64,000 nucleotides of DNA. Source: Zoogloea sp. 1C4 (GTDB lineage Bacteria; Pseudomonadota; Gammaproteobacteria; Burkholderiales; Rhodocyclaceae). Made by a program: the position numbers and the translations under genes. This document shows, one piece after another, positions 36,515 to 52,185 of this stretch. Numbering within the stretch: the stretch's first letter is position 1; every line of letters starts with the position of its first letter. The DNA lies in contig NZ_SSXU01000003.1 in NCBI RefSeq assembly GCF_009469605.1, positions 248,001-312,000 on the forward strand, in the 5' to 3' direction. The notes below the pieces were generated by a model. That model had not been told where the DNA came from, did not search any database, and worked only from the letters and a program-made list of their open reading frames with translations.

Positions 36515-39254
36515 GGGGAGTCTCCAAAGGCAGGGTGAAGCGGAAGATACATCCTCCGGCGGGGTTCGCGTCCACCCACAGGCGGCCGTTGTGGAATTCG
36601 ACGATCGAGCGGCAGATGTTGAGGCCCATGCCCATGCCCTCCGCCTTGGTGGTGTAGAAGGGCGAGAACAGTTTTTCGCGGGCTTCGTCGGAGAGGCCGT
36701 GACCCCGGTCGGCCACCGACACCTCGACCAGATTATGCTCGGCGATCCGCGCCGACACCGTGAGGACGCGCTCCTCGGCGGGCGTCTCGCGCATGGCCTC
36801 GATGCCGTTCTTGACGAGGTTGAGCACCACCTGCTCGATCATCACGGAGTCGGCAAACACCGGCGGCAGGTCGGCGGGGATCTGGCTGACGACCTGGGCA
36901 ACGTGGCGGCGGGCGTCGATCTCGACAAAGCCGATGGCGTCCTCGACGATGCCCGACAGGGCCACCAGCTGGCGCCGCGGCTCGCTCTTCTTCACGAACT
37001 CGCGCACCCGCCGGATGATCCGCCCGGCGCGCTCGGCCTGGGCGCTGGCCTTCTGCATCGCGGTGAGGATGTCCTCCTGGCGATATTCGCCCGACTGCAG
37101 GCGATTGACGCAGCCCATCGAGTAATTGGCGATCGCCGCCAGCGGCTGGTTGAGCTCGTGGGCCAAAGTTGAGGCCATCTCGCCCATGGTGATGAGGCGC
37201 GAGGTGCGCTGCAGGCGTTCCTGCTGGGCGCGGTTTTCTTCTTCGACGCGCTTCTTGTCGGTGATGTCGGTGGCGATCGCCATCCGCACCACGCGGCCAT
37301 CCACCCAGCGGGTGGCACGCTCGCGGATGTGATACCAGCGGCCGGAGAGCCCGTTCTGAAGCTCGCCGTCGTAGAGCTCGCGGGGCACCTGCTGGGGCGA
37401 CAGGCGGCGCGGGTCCACGTCGTACCAGTTGGTGTCGGGCGGCGTGGGCAGGCCGTAGATGCCGACCCGCTGGCCCACCGCATCGAAGCCGTAGATGCTC
37501 TTGAAGGCGCGGTTGGCGAAGAGGATCTCGTCGTTGGCGGCGTCGGCCACGTACACCGCCGCGTCGAGCCCGTCGAGGATCGCCACGAAGCGCTCGTGGG
37601 CGGCTTCCAGCTGGGCGCGCACGCGCTTGGGCTCGGTGATGTCGGTGATCGAGGCCATCCAGCCGGTCTGTCGGCCGTCCCCGTCGATCAGCGGCGACAG
37701 GTAGAAACGCGCATCCATGCTCTCGCCGTTCTTGCGTTGCACGCGCATCTCGAAGCCGGTGGAAGGCGCGTTGCCGCTGAGGGTGAGTTCCAGGTTGTGC
37801 TGCAGGGCCTCGATCTCGTCCGGCGGCCAGTAGGGGAAAGGCGGTGCCGAACCCACCAGATCCTCCCGCGACCAGCCGGTCATGCGGCAGAAGGCCGGGT
37901 TCACGTAGGTGATGCGGCCGGTCAGGTCGATGGCCCGCAGGCCGGTGATGAGGGATTCCTCCATCGACTGGCGGAAGGCGTATTCGTGGTGGAGCGCCTC
38001 CTCTGCCGCCTTGCGCCCGGTGATGTCGTGGGCGACGGCGTACATCAGCTTCTCCTCGGGCACCGAGTTGATGCTCCAGGCCAGCCAGCGGTAGCTGCCA
38101 TCGGCGCAGCGGCAGCGGTTCTCGAAGGCCTCCGGCGTGCCGGCCGCCAGGCTGCGCAGGCGCACCACCGAGTCGGCCACGTCGTCCGGGTGGATGTAAT
38201 CGAGGAGCGAACTACCCGGCATCGCCTCGGGCGAATACCCCAGGATGCGCTCGAAGGCCGGGTTGCAGCGCCGGAACAGCCCGTCGTGGGCCATCACCGC
38301 CAGCATGTCGAGGGACAGGTTGAACAGCCGGTCACGCTCCTTCTCCACCCGCACCCGACGCAGCATGTGGGCCCGCAGCGCCCACAGGCTCCACAGCACG
38401 AAGAACGACAGCCCGACGATCACCGCAATCGGAAAGCCCTTCGGCAGCTCGCTGTCCACGTGATAGGCGGTGGCTTCGAGCGCCAGCCCGTTGCCGGGCG
38501 GGTCGAGCGGCACCGAGAACTCGAGGCTCTCGTCCAGCGCCCGCAGCGTGGAATTGGCCGCCAGCAGCTCACCCTTGCCGTTGGTGAAGGACAGCCGGTA
38601 TTTCTCGCCGAACCAGCTCGGCACCAGATGCGCCACCATCCGCTCGATGGAATACACCGCGACGATCGCCCCCAGCGGCTGGCGCCCCTGCTGCACCGGC
38701 AGGTACACCTCCAGCACTGCCATGTTGCGGCCATTCACGTAGGCCTCGCCATACACCGGCCGGCCCAGCTCGCGGGATCGGGCGAGCACCGCCACCTGCA
38801 CCTGCGACAACCCGTCGCCCACCAGCCAGTCGGTGGTGTCGAAGGGGGCCGTCCACTTCACCCGTTGATCGCCGGTCACCCACACGATGTTCACCAGCTC
38901 GGGGTTGTTGGCGATGTGCTGATTGGCCCGCACCTGAAAACCGTCGCCATCCAGCGTGCCGGCGGCCAGCTCCCGCGCCAGCTGGCCCAGAAACTCCTCG
39001 GTGCCCTGCATGTGCAGGCGCATGGTCTGCTCGGCCCACTGCACGTCCCGCGCCATCGCCGCCCGGGCGGTCTCGCTCTCCTGGCGCTGGAGCACCCACA
39101 CCAGCACCAGCATCGCCAGCGCAAAGATCAGGACGGCAAAGTTGGGCGCCGACCAGTACCAGCTGGCTGGCACCCGGGTCGGCGGCATCTTGGGAGAAGG
39201 ATTCGTATTCGACATGTCCCGCGCATCGTCGCCGCGGAGGCGGAAAAGGCGCAT
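36489..39254 (-). CDS. FixL-like membrane sensor histidine kinase with three PAS domains
   Basis: This 921-residue kinase has one transmembrane helix near 38-57 and a periplasmic sensor of about 220 residues of double-Cache type. A second helix lies near 283-302 and three PAS domains run from about 315 to 690 (FERILGYSPEAMPG, FCRMTGWSREDLVG, FKSIYGFDAVGQ). The HisKA box is in MASTLAHELNQPLAAIANYS and the HATPase has NLVKNGIEAMRET and GMGMGLNICRSIVE. No haem-binding FixL residues are evident, so oxygen sensing should not be assumed. The start could be 39254 or the internal ATG giving MSNTNPSP (39215). It is divergent from a periplasmic binding protein gene. Confidence 0.88.
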   Translation of the reverse strand: MRLFRLRGDDARDMSNTNPSPKMPPTRVPASWYWSAPNFAVLIFALAMLVLVWVLQRQESETARAAMARDVQWAEQTMRLHMQGTEEFLGQLARELAAGTLDGDGFQVRANQHIANNPELVNIVWVTGDQRVKWTAPFDTTDWLVGDGLSQVQVAVLARSRELGRPVYGEAYVNGRNMAVLEVYLPVQQGRQPLGAIVAVYSIERMVAHLVPSWFGEKYRLSFTNGKGELLAANSTLRALDESLEFSVPLDPPGNGLALEATAYHVDSELPKGFPIAVIVGLSFFVLWSLWALRAHMLRRVRVEKERDRLFNLSLDMLAVMAHDGLFRRCNPAFERILGYSPEAMPGSSLLDYIHPDDVADSVVRLRSLAAGTPEAFENRCRCADGSYRWLAWSINSVPEEKLMYAVAHDITGRKAAEEALHHEYAFRQSMEESLITGLRAIDLTGRITYVNPAFCRMTGWSREDLVGSAPPFPYWPPDEIEALQHNLELTLSGNAPSTGFEMRVQRKNGESMDARFYLSPLIDGDGRQTGWMASITDITEPKRVRAQLEAAHERFVAILDGLDAAVYVADAANDEILFANRAFKSIYGFDAVGQRVGIYGLPTPPDTNWYDVDPRRLSPQQVPRELYDGELQNGLSGRWYHIRERATRWVDGRVVRMAIATDITDKKRVEEENRAQQERLQRTSRLITMGEMASTLAHELNQPLAAIANYSMGCVNRLQSGEYRQEDILTAMQKASAQAERAGRIIRRVREFVKKSEPRRQLVALSGIVEDAIGFVEIDARRHVAQVVSQIPADLPPVFADSVMIEQVVLNLVKNGIEAMRETPAEERVLTVSARIAEHNLVEVSVADRGHGLSDEAREKLFSPFYTTKAEGMGMGLNICRSIVEFHNGRLWVDANPAGGCIFRFTLPLETPLESARIDA

Positions 39255-39448
39255 CGGGGGTTTCCCTAATCAGGACGGATGAAGGCGGCCGCGCAGGCCC
39301 GGTCTGGCGTGCCATGCCGCAGCGCAGCTAGGGGTTCTCCCGCATATGACCGGCAGAGTCGCGGGCGTAGCGTTGAACGCTGCCTGCGAAGGAAGGCGCG
39401 GGCTGGCAGCCACTCAAGCAGAACAAGAACACAACAGCGGAGACACCC

Positions 39449-40642
39449 TTGCTTCGATTCGTGCGTGCCGCGGCCTGTGCCGCGCTGGGTTTGCTCGCGG
39501 CCGGCGTGGCGGCGGTGGAGCCGATCCGCATCGGCGTGACCGGGCCATTCACCGGCGGGTCGAGCCCGATGGGGGTGGCGATGCGCGACGGCATTCGTCT
39601 GGCGGCGCGGGAGATCAACGACGCCGGCGGCATCCTCGGGCGGCCGGTGCAGCTGCTGGAGCGCGACGACGAGGCCCGCCCGGAACGCGGCGCACAGATC
39701 GCCCAGGAGCTCATCAACCACGAGAAGATCGTCGCCGGCCTCGGCATCGTGAACACCGGCGTGGCGCTCGCCAGCCAGCGTTTCTACCAGCAGGCCCACG
39801 TGCCGATGATCACCTCGGTGGCCACCGGGTCGATCGTCACCAAGCAGTTTCTGCCGCCCCAGTACCCCGACAACTACATCTTCCGCGTCTCCGCGCCCGA
39901 TACCTTGCAGGCGGCGATGATCGTCGAGGAGGCGGTGGTGCGCCAGCGCCTGCGCCGGCTTGCGATCTTTCACGACAGCACCAACTACGGCCAGCTCGGC
40001 CGCGAAGACCTGGAGCGCGCGCTGGAACGCCACGGCATCAAGCCGGTGACGATCGAGCGCTTCAACATCCGCGACGTGGACATGACGCCCCAGCTCACCC
40101 GCGCCCGGGCCGCTGGCGCCGAGGGCATCCTCACCTACGGCCTCGGGCCCGAAACCGCTCACCTCGCCAACGGCATGGTGCGCCTGGGCTGGAAGGTGCC
40201 GATGGTGGGCAGCTGGGCGCTGGCCATGTCCAACTTCATCGACAGCGCCGGCCCCAACGCCGAGGGCGCGCGGATGCCCCAGACCTTCATCCAGGAAAGC
40301 GATGCGCCGCACCGGCGCAAGTTCGTCGAGAAATACCGCAGCACCTACGGCATCGACCGCCTGCCGGTGGCGCCGGCGGCAGCCCAGGGCTATGACTCGA
40401 TGCTGCTGCTCGCCGCGGCGATCCGCCAGGCCCGCAGCACCGACGGCACGCGCCTGAAGGACGCCCTCGAATCGCTCAAGGAGCGGGTGGAAGGCATCGT
40501 GATGGTATATGATCGACCTTTCTCCAAGACCGACCACGAGGCGATCGACTCGACCCGTCCGCTGGTCATGGGGGAGATTCGCAACAGACAAGTGGTCTTC
40601 GCATACGACGAAGACCGTAAGCGGGACGCGCTGTCCAGATGA
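39449..40642 (+). CDS. Branched-chain-amino-acid-type ABC transporter substrate-binding protein (orphan)
   Basis: This 397-residue periplasmic protein of the LivJ/LivK fold (peripla_BP_6) has a signal peptide MLRFVRAAACAALGLLAAGVAA. It then reads EPIRIGVTGPFTGGSSPMGVAMRDGIRLAAREINDAGGILGRPV, typical of aromatic-acid and amino-acid binders. The start is TTG at 39449 behind GCGGAG. No permease or ATPase gene adjoins. It is divergent from the FixL/FixJ-like pair, so it may present a ligand to that kinase, or serve a transporter encoded elsewhere. Confidence 0.88.
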   Translation: MLRFVRAAACAALGLLAAGVAAVEPIRIGVTGPFTGGSSPMGVAMRDGIRLAAREINDAGGILGRPVQLLERDDEARPERGAQIAQELINHEKIVAGLGIVNTGVALASQRFYQQAHVPMITSVATGSIVTKQFLPPQYPDNYIFRVSAPDTLQAAMIVEEAVVRQRLRRLAIFHDSTNYGQLGREDLERALERHGIKPVTIERFNIRDVDMTPQLTRARAAGAEGILTYGLGPETAHLANGMVRLGWKVPMVGSWALAMSNFIDSAGPNAEGARMPQTFIQESDAPHRRKFVEKYRSTYGIDRLPVAPAAAQGYDSMLLLAAAIRQARSTDGTRLKDALESLKERVEGIVMVYDRPFSKTDHEAIDSTRPLVMGEIRNRQVVFAYDEDRKRDALSR

Positions 40643-40670
40643 TCCCGCCGCGGAACAACCATTTCCGCAA

Positions 40671-40720
40671 ACGGCCGGGGGTTTTCTCCCTCCCTCCCTC
40701 GCCCCCGGCCGTTTTTTTTT
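40671..40720 (+). terminator. Intrinsic terminator of the binding-protein gene
   Basis: A 10-bp CGGCCGGGGG/CCCCCGGCCG stem encloses a pyrimidine-rich loop of 20 bases and is followed by T9. It lies 29 bases after the stop codon. Confidence 0.9.
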
Positions 40721-40882
40721 ACCCGTCCCCGTCGAACGAAAACTCGCCGGCCGGAGCCTTCTGGCCCGGCCGGCGTATGCATTGGGTTTTCCGTATCGCA
40801 GCAGAACCGGATGGGATAGCACCGCCACCACCATACCTCGAAAAAAAACCCTCGAACCCCGTGCAAATTGCGGTCGACCCTA

Positions 40883-40911
40883 TTGCACATCGCGGGATTT
40901 GATTTTATATT
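40883..40911 (+). promoter_or_regulatory. Strong sigma70 promoter of the pyruvate dehydrogenase operon
   Basis: TTGCAC (40883-40888) and TATATT (40906-40911) are separated by exactly 17 bases, about 110 bases before aceE. The surrounding 60 bases are AT-rich against the GC-rich background. The predicted transcript starts near 40918. No PdhR-type operator could be identified by eye. Confidence 0.7.
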
Positions 40912-41019
40912 ACGAAAAATTCGGGTCGTGATCCGACCCTGCTCCGGTTTGTAGTGAAAGCACGTTGCCGTTACCCACGGCAACAACCCACAACCCGCAA
41001 GTCATGAGGAGACAAAACC

Positions 41020-43695
<2,676 letters not shown>

Positions 43696-43712
43696 TCGAG
43701 AGGAGCGCAAAC

Positions 43713-45386
43713 ATGAGCCAACTCATCGAAGTAAAGGTTCCGGACATTGGCGATTTCGACCAGGTTCCGGTGATCGAACTGTTCGTCAAGGTCGGTGACA
43801 CCATCAAGGTGGACGACGCCATCGCCACCCTGGAATCCGACAAGGCCACGATGGACGTCCCGTCCTCTGCCGCCGGCATCGTCAAGGAAGTGCTGGTCGG
43901 CCTGGGCGACAAGGTTGCCGAAGGCACCGTGCTGATCAAGGTCGAAGCCGCCGGCGCAGCTGCCGCGGCGCCCGCTCCGGCTGCTGCTGCCCCGGCGCCG
44001 GCCCCCGCTGCCGCACCGGCCGCACCCGCCCCCGTGGCGGCGGCAGCCCCCGCCGCTGGCGGTGGCATCGTCGAGGTGAAGGTCCCGGACATCGGCGACT
44101 TCTCCGACGTGCCGGTGATCGAGCTGTTCGTGAAGGTCGGCGACAGCATCAAGGCGGAAGACGCCATCGCCACCCTGGAATCCGACAAGGCCACGATGGA
44201 CGTGCCCTCCTCCGCCACCGGCGTGGTGAAGGAAGTGCTGGTCCAGCTGGGCAGCAAGGTGTCCGAAGGCGCGGTGCTGATCAAGGTTGAAACCGGTGCC
44301 GGCGCCACTGCGCCTGCCCCGGCTGCAGCCGCCCCCGCGCCTGCGGCCTCCGGCCCGACCACCCCGCTCGCCGATGGCGCCCCGGCAGCCGTGGCCCCGG
44401 TGGTTGCAGCCGCCCCGGCCGCTGCCGCCGCGCCGTCCGCCGTCACCCTCGGCGGCAAGGTGCACGCCAGCCCGTCGGTGCGTGCCTTTGCCCGCGAACT
44501 GGGTGTCGATCTCGCCCAGGTCAAGGCCACCGGCCCGAAGAACCGCATCATCCAGGCCGACGTCACTGCCTTCGTGAAGGGTGCCATGAGCACCGGCGTC
44601 GTTCCGGGCAAGACGGTGGCCGCTGCCGCTGCCGTCGGCAGCCTGGGTGGCGGGCTCGACCTGCTGCCGTGGCCGAAGGTGGACTTCTCCAAGTTCGGCG
44701 AAGTCGAAGTGAAGCCGCTGTCGCGCATCAAGAAGATCTCCGGCCAGAACCTGGCCCGCAACTGGGCGATGATCCCGGCCGTCACGTATCACGAGGACGC
44801 CGACATCACCGATCTGGAAGCCTTCCGCGTCCAGATGAACAAGGAGTACGACAAGTCCGGCAAGAAGCTCACCATGCTCGCCTTCATCATCAAGGCTTCG
44901 GTGCGCGCGCTGCAGGAGTTCCCCGAGTTCAACACCAGTCTCGACGGCGACAACCTGGTCTACAAGAAGTACTTCAACATCGCCTTCGCAGCCGACACCC
45001 CGAACGGCCTCGTCGTGCCGGTGGTGAAGGACGCCGACAAGAAGAGCGTGTTCGAGATCGCCGCCGAAACCGGCTCCCTGGCCAAGCTCGCCCGTGACGG
45101 CAAGCTCAAGCCGGCCGACATGTCCGGCGCGTGCTTCACCATCTCCAGCCTTGGCGGCATCGGCGGCACCTACTTCGCGCCGATCGTCAATGCACCGGAA
45201 GTGGCCATCCTGGGCGTCAACAAGTCGGTGATGAAGCCGGTGTGGGACGGCAAGCAGTTCGTACCGCGCCTCACCCTGCCCATGTCGCTGACTGCCGATC
45301 ACCGCGTGATCGACGGCGCGCTGGCCACCCGCTTCAACGTGTACCTCGCCCAACTGCTGGCCGACTTCCGTCGGGTCATGCTCTGA
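43713..45386 (+). CDS. aceF: Dihydrolipoyllysine-residue acetyltransferase (E2), two lipoyl domains
   Basis: This 557-residue core protein of the pyruvate dehydrogenase complex has lipoyl domain 1 (about 1-76) and lipoyl domain 2 (about 117-193), each with the lipoylated Lys in ESDKATMDVPSS. Ala/Pro linkers follow each lipoyl domain. A peripheral-subunit-binding domain (HASPSVRAFARELGVDLAQVKATG, about 250-285) leads to the catalytic domain ending with DHRVIDGALATRF. Two lipoyl domains is fewer than the three of E. coli. It lies 17 bases after aceE. Confidence 0.97.
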   Translation: MSQLIEVKVPDIGDFDQVPVIELFVKVGDTIKVDDAIATLESDKATMDVPSSAAGIVKEVLVGLGDKVAEGTVLIKVEAAGAAAAAPAPAAAAPAPAPAAAPAAPAPVAAAAPAAGGGIVEVKVPDIGDFSDVPVIELFVKVGDSIKAEDAIATLESDKATMDVPSSATGVVKEVLVQLGSKVSEGAVLIKVETGAGATAPAPAAAAPAPAASGPTTPLADGAPAAVAPVVAAAPAAAAAPSAVTLGGKVHASPSVRAFARELGVDLAQVKATGPKNRIIQADVTAFVKGAMSTGVVPGKTVAAAAAVGSLGGGLDLLPWPKVDFSKFGEVEVKPLSRIKKISGQNLARNWAMIPAVTYHEDADITDLEAFRVQMNKEYDKSGKKLTMLAFIIKASVRALQEFPEFNTSLDGDNLVYKKYFNIAFAADTPNGLVVPVVKDADKKSVFEIAAETGSLAKLARDGKLKPADMSGACFTISSLGGIGGTYFAPIVNAPEVAILGVNKSVMKPVWDGKQFVPRLTLPMSLTADHRVIDGALATRFNVYLAQLLADFRRVML

Positions 45387-45465
45387 AATCGGTGAGGAGT
45401 GAGGGGTGAGGAGCCAGGCGTAAAGCCTTCGCCTCCCCCGCACTTTTCACACTACGCCCAAAGAG

Positions 45466-47265
45466 GTGATCAAGATGAGTCAATTAGTGGAAGTCAAAGT
45501 ACCCGACATCGGCGATTTTTCCGACGTGCCGGTCATCGAGTTGTTCGTGAAGGTCGGCGACACCATCAAGGTGGACGATGCCATCGCCACGCTCGAATCC
45601 GACAAGGCCACGATGGACGTGCCATCCTCGGCCGCCGGCGTCATCAAGGAAGTGAAGGTTGCCCTGGGTGACCGTGTCGGCGAAGGCAAGGTGCTGATCG
45701 TCGTCGAAACCGAAGGCGCGGGCGCAAGCCCCGCTCCGGCAGCAGCGACTGCCCCGGCTGCGGCCCCTGCCGCGGCGCCGGTAGCCGCGCCGGCCGCTGC
45801 CAGCCACGGTGGCGCGGCCGATGTCGAGTACGACATGGTCGTGCTGGGCGCGGGCCCCGGCGGCTACTCCGCCGCCTTCCGCGCCGCCGACCTCGGCCTG
45901 AAGACGGCCATCATCGAGCGCTACGCCACCCTCGGCGGCGTGTGCCTGAACGTGGGCTGCATTCCGTCCAAGGCCCTGCTGCACGTGGCCGCCGTCATCG
46001 AGGAGGCCGAACACGCCTCCGTGGCCGGCGTCAGCTTCGCCAAGCCGTCCGTCGACGTGGATGCCCTGCGCGCTCACAAGGAGAAGGTGGTCGGCAAGCT
46101 TACCGGCGGTCTGGCCGGCATGGCCAAGGGCCGCAAGGTGGACGTGATCCGCGGCTACGGCCACTTCCTCGACCCGAACCACATCGAAGTCGAGGAAACC
46201 ACCGGCACCAGCCAGGACAAGACCGGCGCCAAGAAGGTCGTCAAGTTCAAGCAGTGCATCATCGCTGCCGGTTCCGCCGCGGTGCATCTGCCCTTCATCC
46301 CGCGTGACCCGCGCATCGTCGATTCCACCGGCGCGCTGGAGCTCCGCTTCGTGCCCGGCAAGCTGCTGGTCATCGGCGGCGGCATCATCGGTCTCGAGAT
46401 GGCCACCGTCTATTCAACCCTCGGCGCCCGCGTCGATGTGGTCGAGATGATGGACGGCCTGATGCAGGGCCCGGACCGGGACGCCGTGAAGGTGTGGGAG
46501 AAGCAGAACGCCAGCCGCTTCGACAAGATCATGCTGAAGACCAAGACGGTCGCCGTGGATGCGAAGGAAGACGGCCTGTACGTCACCTTCGAAGGAGTGG
46601 ACGCAACTTCGGGCGCGCCTTCCGAGCCGGTCAAGTACGACATGATCCTGCAGTCCGCGGGCCGCGCGCCCAACGGCAAGAAGATCGGCGCCGAGAAGGC
46701 CGGCGTGATCGTCACCGATCGCGGCTTCATCCCGGTCGATGCGCAGATGCGCACCAACGTGCCCAACATCTTCGCCATCGGCGACGTGGTCGGCCAGCCC
46801 ATGCTTGCCCACAAGGCGGTGCATGAAGCCCACGTGGCGGCCGAAGTCGCAGCGGGCCACAAGGCCGCCTTCGACGCCACCGTGATCCCGGGCGTGGCCT
46901 ACACCCATCCGGAAGTGGCATGGGTCGGCTACACCGAAGCCCAGGCCAAGGCTGAAGGCAAGAAGGTGGAAACCGCCAAGTTCCCGTGGGCCGCCAGCGG
47001 CCGCGCGATCGCCAACGGTGCCGACTACGGCTTCACCAAGCTGATCTTCGACGCCGAGACCCACCGCGTGATCGGCGGCACCATCGTCGGCCCGTCGGCT
47101 GGCGACATGATCGGCGAAGTGTGCCTGGCCATCGAGATGGGCGCGGATGCCGTGGATATCGGCAAGACCATCCACCCGCACCCGACCCTCGGCGAAACCG
47201 TCGGCATGGCGGCCGAGGTGGCCCACGGCAGCTGCACCGACGTGCCCCCGGCGCGCAAGAAGTAG
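45466..47265 (+). CDS. lpdA: Dihydrolipoyl dehydrogenase (E3) with N-terminal lipoyl domain
   Basis: This 599-residue flavoprotein reoxidises the lipoyl groups. Residues 1-80 form a lipoyl domain (ESDKATMDVPSS) and a short Ala/Pro linker follows (about 85-115). The E3 proper starts at about 122 with VVLGAGPGGYSAAFRAADLG (FAD) and has the redox-active pair in GGVCLNVGCIPSK. The NAD site is VIGGGIIGLEMATVYSTLG and the C-terminal motif is HPHPTLGE. Lipoyl-bearing E3 is known from betaproteobacteria and Neisseria. It closes the operon. Confidence 0.97.
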   Translation: MIKMSQLVEVKVPDIGDFSDVPVIELFVKVGDTIKVDDAIATLESDKATMDVPSSAAGVIKEVKVALGDRVGEGKVLIVVETEGAGASPAPAAATAPAAAPAAAPVAAPAAASHGGAADVEYDMVVLGAGPGGYSAAFRAADLGLKTAIIERYATLGGVCLNVGCIPSKALLHVAAVIEEAEHASVAGVSFAKPSVDVDALRAHKEKVVGKLTGGLAGMAKGRKVDVIRGYGHFLDPNHIEVEETTGTSQDKTGAKKVVKFKQCIIAAGSAAVHLPFIPRDPRIVDSTGALELRFVPGKLLVIGGGIIGLEMATVYSTLGARVDVVEMMDGLMQGPDRDAVKVWEKQNASRFDKIMLKTKTVAVDAKEDGLYVTFEGVDATSGAPSEPVKYDMILQSAGRAPNGKKIGAEKAGVIVTDRGFIPVDAQMRTNVPNIFAIGDVVGQPMLAHKAVHEAHVAAEVAAGHKAAFDATVIPGVAYTHPEVAWVGYTEAQAKAEGKKVETAKFPWAASGRAIANGADYGFTKLIFDAETHRVIGGTIVGPSAGDMIGEVCLAIEMGADAVDIGKTIHPHPTLGETVGMAAEVAHGSCTDVPPARKK

Positions 47266-47297
47266 AACAGTACAGATCCCTGTTGCAACGATGCTTG

Positions 47298-47321
47298 GCG
47301 GCCTTCGGGCCGCTTTTTTTT
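47298..47321 (+). terminator. Intrinsic terminator of the pyruvate dehydrogenase operon
   Basis: The stem GCGGCC/GGCCGC with a stable TTCG tetraloop is followed by T8, 33 bases after the lpdA stop. Confidence 0.92.
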
Positions 47322-47489
47322 GGCTCGTCGGGCGCCTGGGAAGTGGAGAAAGTCGTGCCCTCGCCGCTCCGGGGGTGCTTGCAGCGAAGAAGCCCGCGCA
47401 GGAAGGATTCCAGCAGCACGCGACACGATTTCGGGGGCGGAGAGATGCGTGTATCTTTCCTCCTCCGACCGAACGGATCAGGCACCGTC

Positions 47490-48824
<1,335 letters not shown>

Positions 48825-49195
48825 CGTCGCCGGCCAGGACGTGCCCAAGGTCCGTTGCCTGCCCGACCTGGGCGCGACCGGAACAACCGGTGAAGGTGGA
48901 AGACCAGCGCGTATTCGGCACCAGGACAGATGGCGCCGCACCGCACCATCACAAGACGCCGCACCGAAGCGTGCAGCCGCCCAAAAATGACATCACGCTC
49001 CTGTCACCCCGCCTCGCAGCGCTCAAGACCACGATGCCAATCCGGTTTTCTGGACTTGACCGGAGGATGCGCTTAGAGTGGGCTTGTAAGCTCTTGATCC
49101 CAAGACAGGAACGGCTTTTTCCATAAAGCCCGGGCACTCCAGAGTCGATAGCGCTTTGCATGCAGCTGGGTTCCCACGACTCGGGGAGGGAGTGG
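48825..49195. other. Intergenic region without recognisable gene
   Basis: 371 bases lie between the diguanylate cyclase and the binding-protein/kinase gene. No open frame with coding character, tRNA or convincing terminator was seen on either strand. A TTGACC occurs near 49056 without a matching -10 at normal spacing. A good ribosome site (GGGGAGGG) ends the region. Confidence 0.6.
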
Positions 49196-49716
49196 ATGCA
49201 ATCTCGATTGACCGCGGTGATGACGCCGCACTGTGTTGTCCGTTTCTGGCTCCGCCGGCATCTTGCCCAGCCCCTGCGTGCGCTCACGGCCGGGGTGATC
49301 CTGCTGCTCGTGTCCGGCACCGGCTTGGCCGCCACGCCGCCGCACGCAGACCCCGCGCCCACCCCGTCAGCCCCGCAACCGGGCGCAGCGCACAAGTCCG
49401 TGCTCATCCTGTCGGGCTCCCAGTACGGTCTCCCGGTCATGGACACGCTCACCGCCGGGGCGGTAAGCAGCCTGAAAGACCGGGGCATCAGCGTCAATCG
49501 CATCTATGTCGAGCATCTCGACCTCGTCCGCAGTGGTGACCCCCACTGGCCTCAGACATTGGCCGGCGTGCTGCGCGACAAGCTCGCCAAGGCCGACATC
49601 GGCCTCGTGATGGTGCAGAACCAGGGGGCGCTCGAATTTCTGGCCCAGGACGGTTACGGCATCGTGCCGCCCGACGTACCGGTGCTGGCCACCCTGATCT
49701 CCAACCCGGCCGTAGC

Positions 49717-49744
<28 letters not shown>
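49196..49744 (+). pseudogene. N-terminal fragment of a binding-protein/hybrid histidine kinase, ended by frameshift
   Basis: From the ATG at 49196, 5 bases after GGGGAGGG, this frame encodes a signal-anchor (LTAGVILLLVSGTGLAA) and the first lobe of a periplasmic ABC-substrate-binding-like domain (KSVLILSGSQYGLPVMDTLTAG). It runs to [13 protein letters not shown] and a stop at 49742-49744. The second lobe, membrane helix and kinase follow directly in the -1 frame (49717 onward). One base is probably missing in the GC-rich run 49724-49737. This is either real inactivation of the full-length protein or a sequence error. Confidence 0.7.
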
Positions 49745-52059
<2,315 letters not shown>

Positions 52060-52185
52060 TCGCGCCTGAACACCCCGCCTCTTCCTTCCCCGGCGCTGGC
52101 GCCATGCCTTGCGCGCCAGAAGTCCGATCGAAGGTCTGGAGCGGTTCAGCCCGAACTTGCAGCGTGATCCGCAACCCCGGTCGCG

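Noticed and set aside
36489-39254. Haem-based oxygen sensor (true FixL)
   Set aside because: The PAS domains lack an evident haem-ligating His/Arg signature and the protein has a large periplasmic sensor. FixL-like describes only the kinase/regulator class.
48825-49195. Small gene or sRNA in the gap before the hybrid kinase
   Set aside because: No paired promoter and terminator and no convincing frame were found on either strand.
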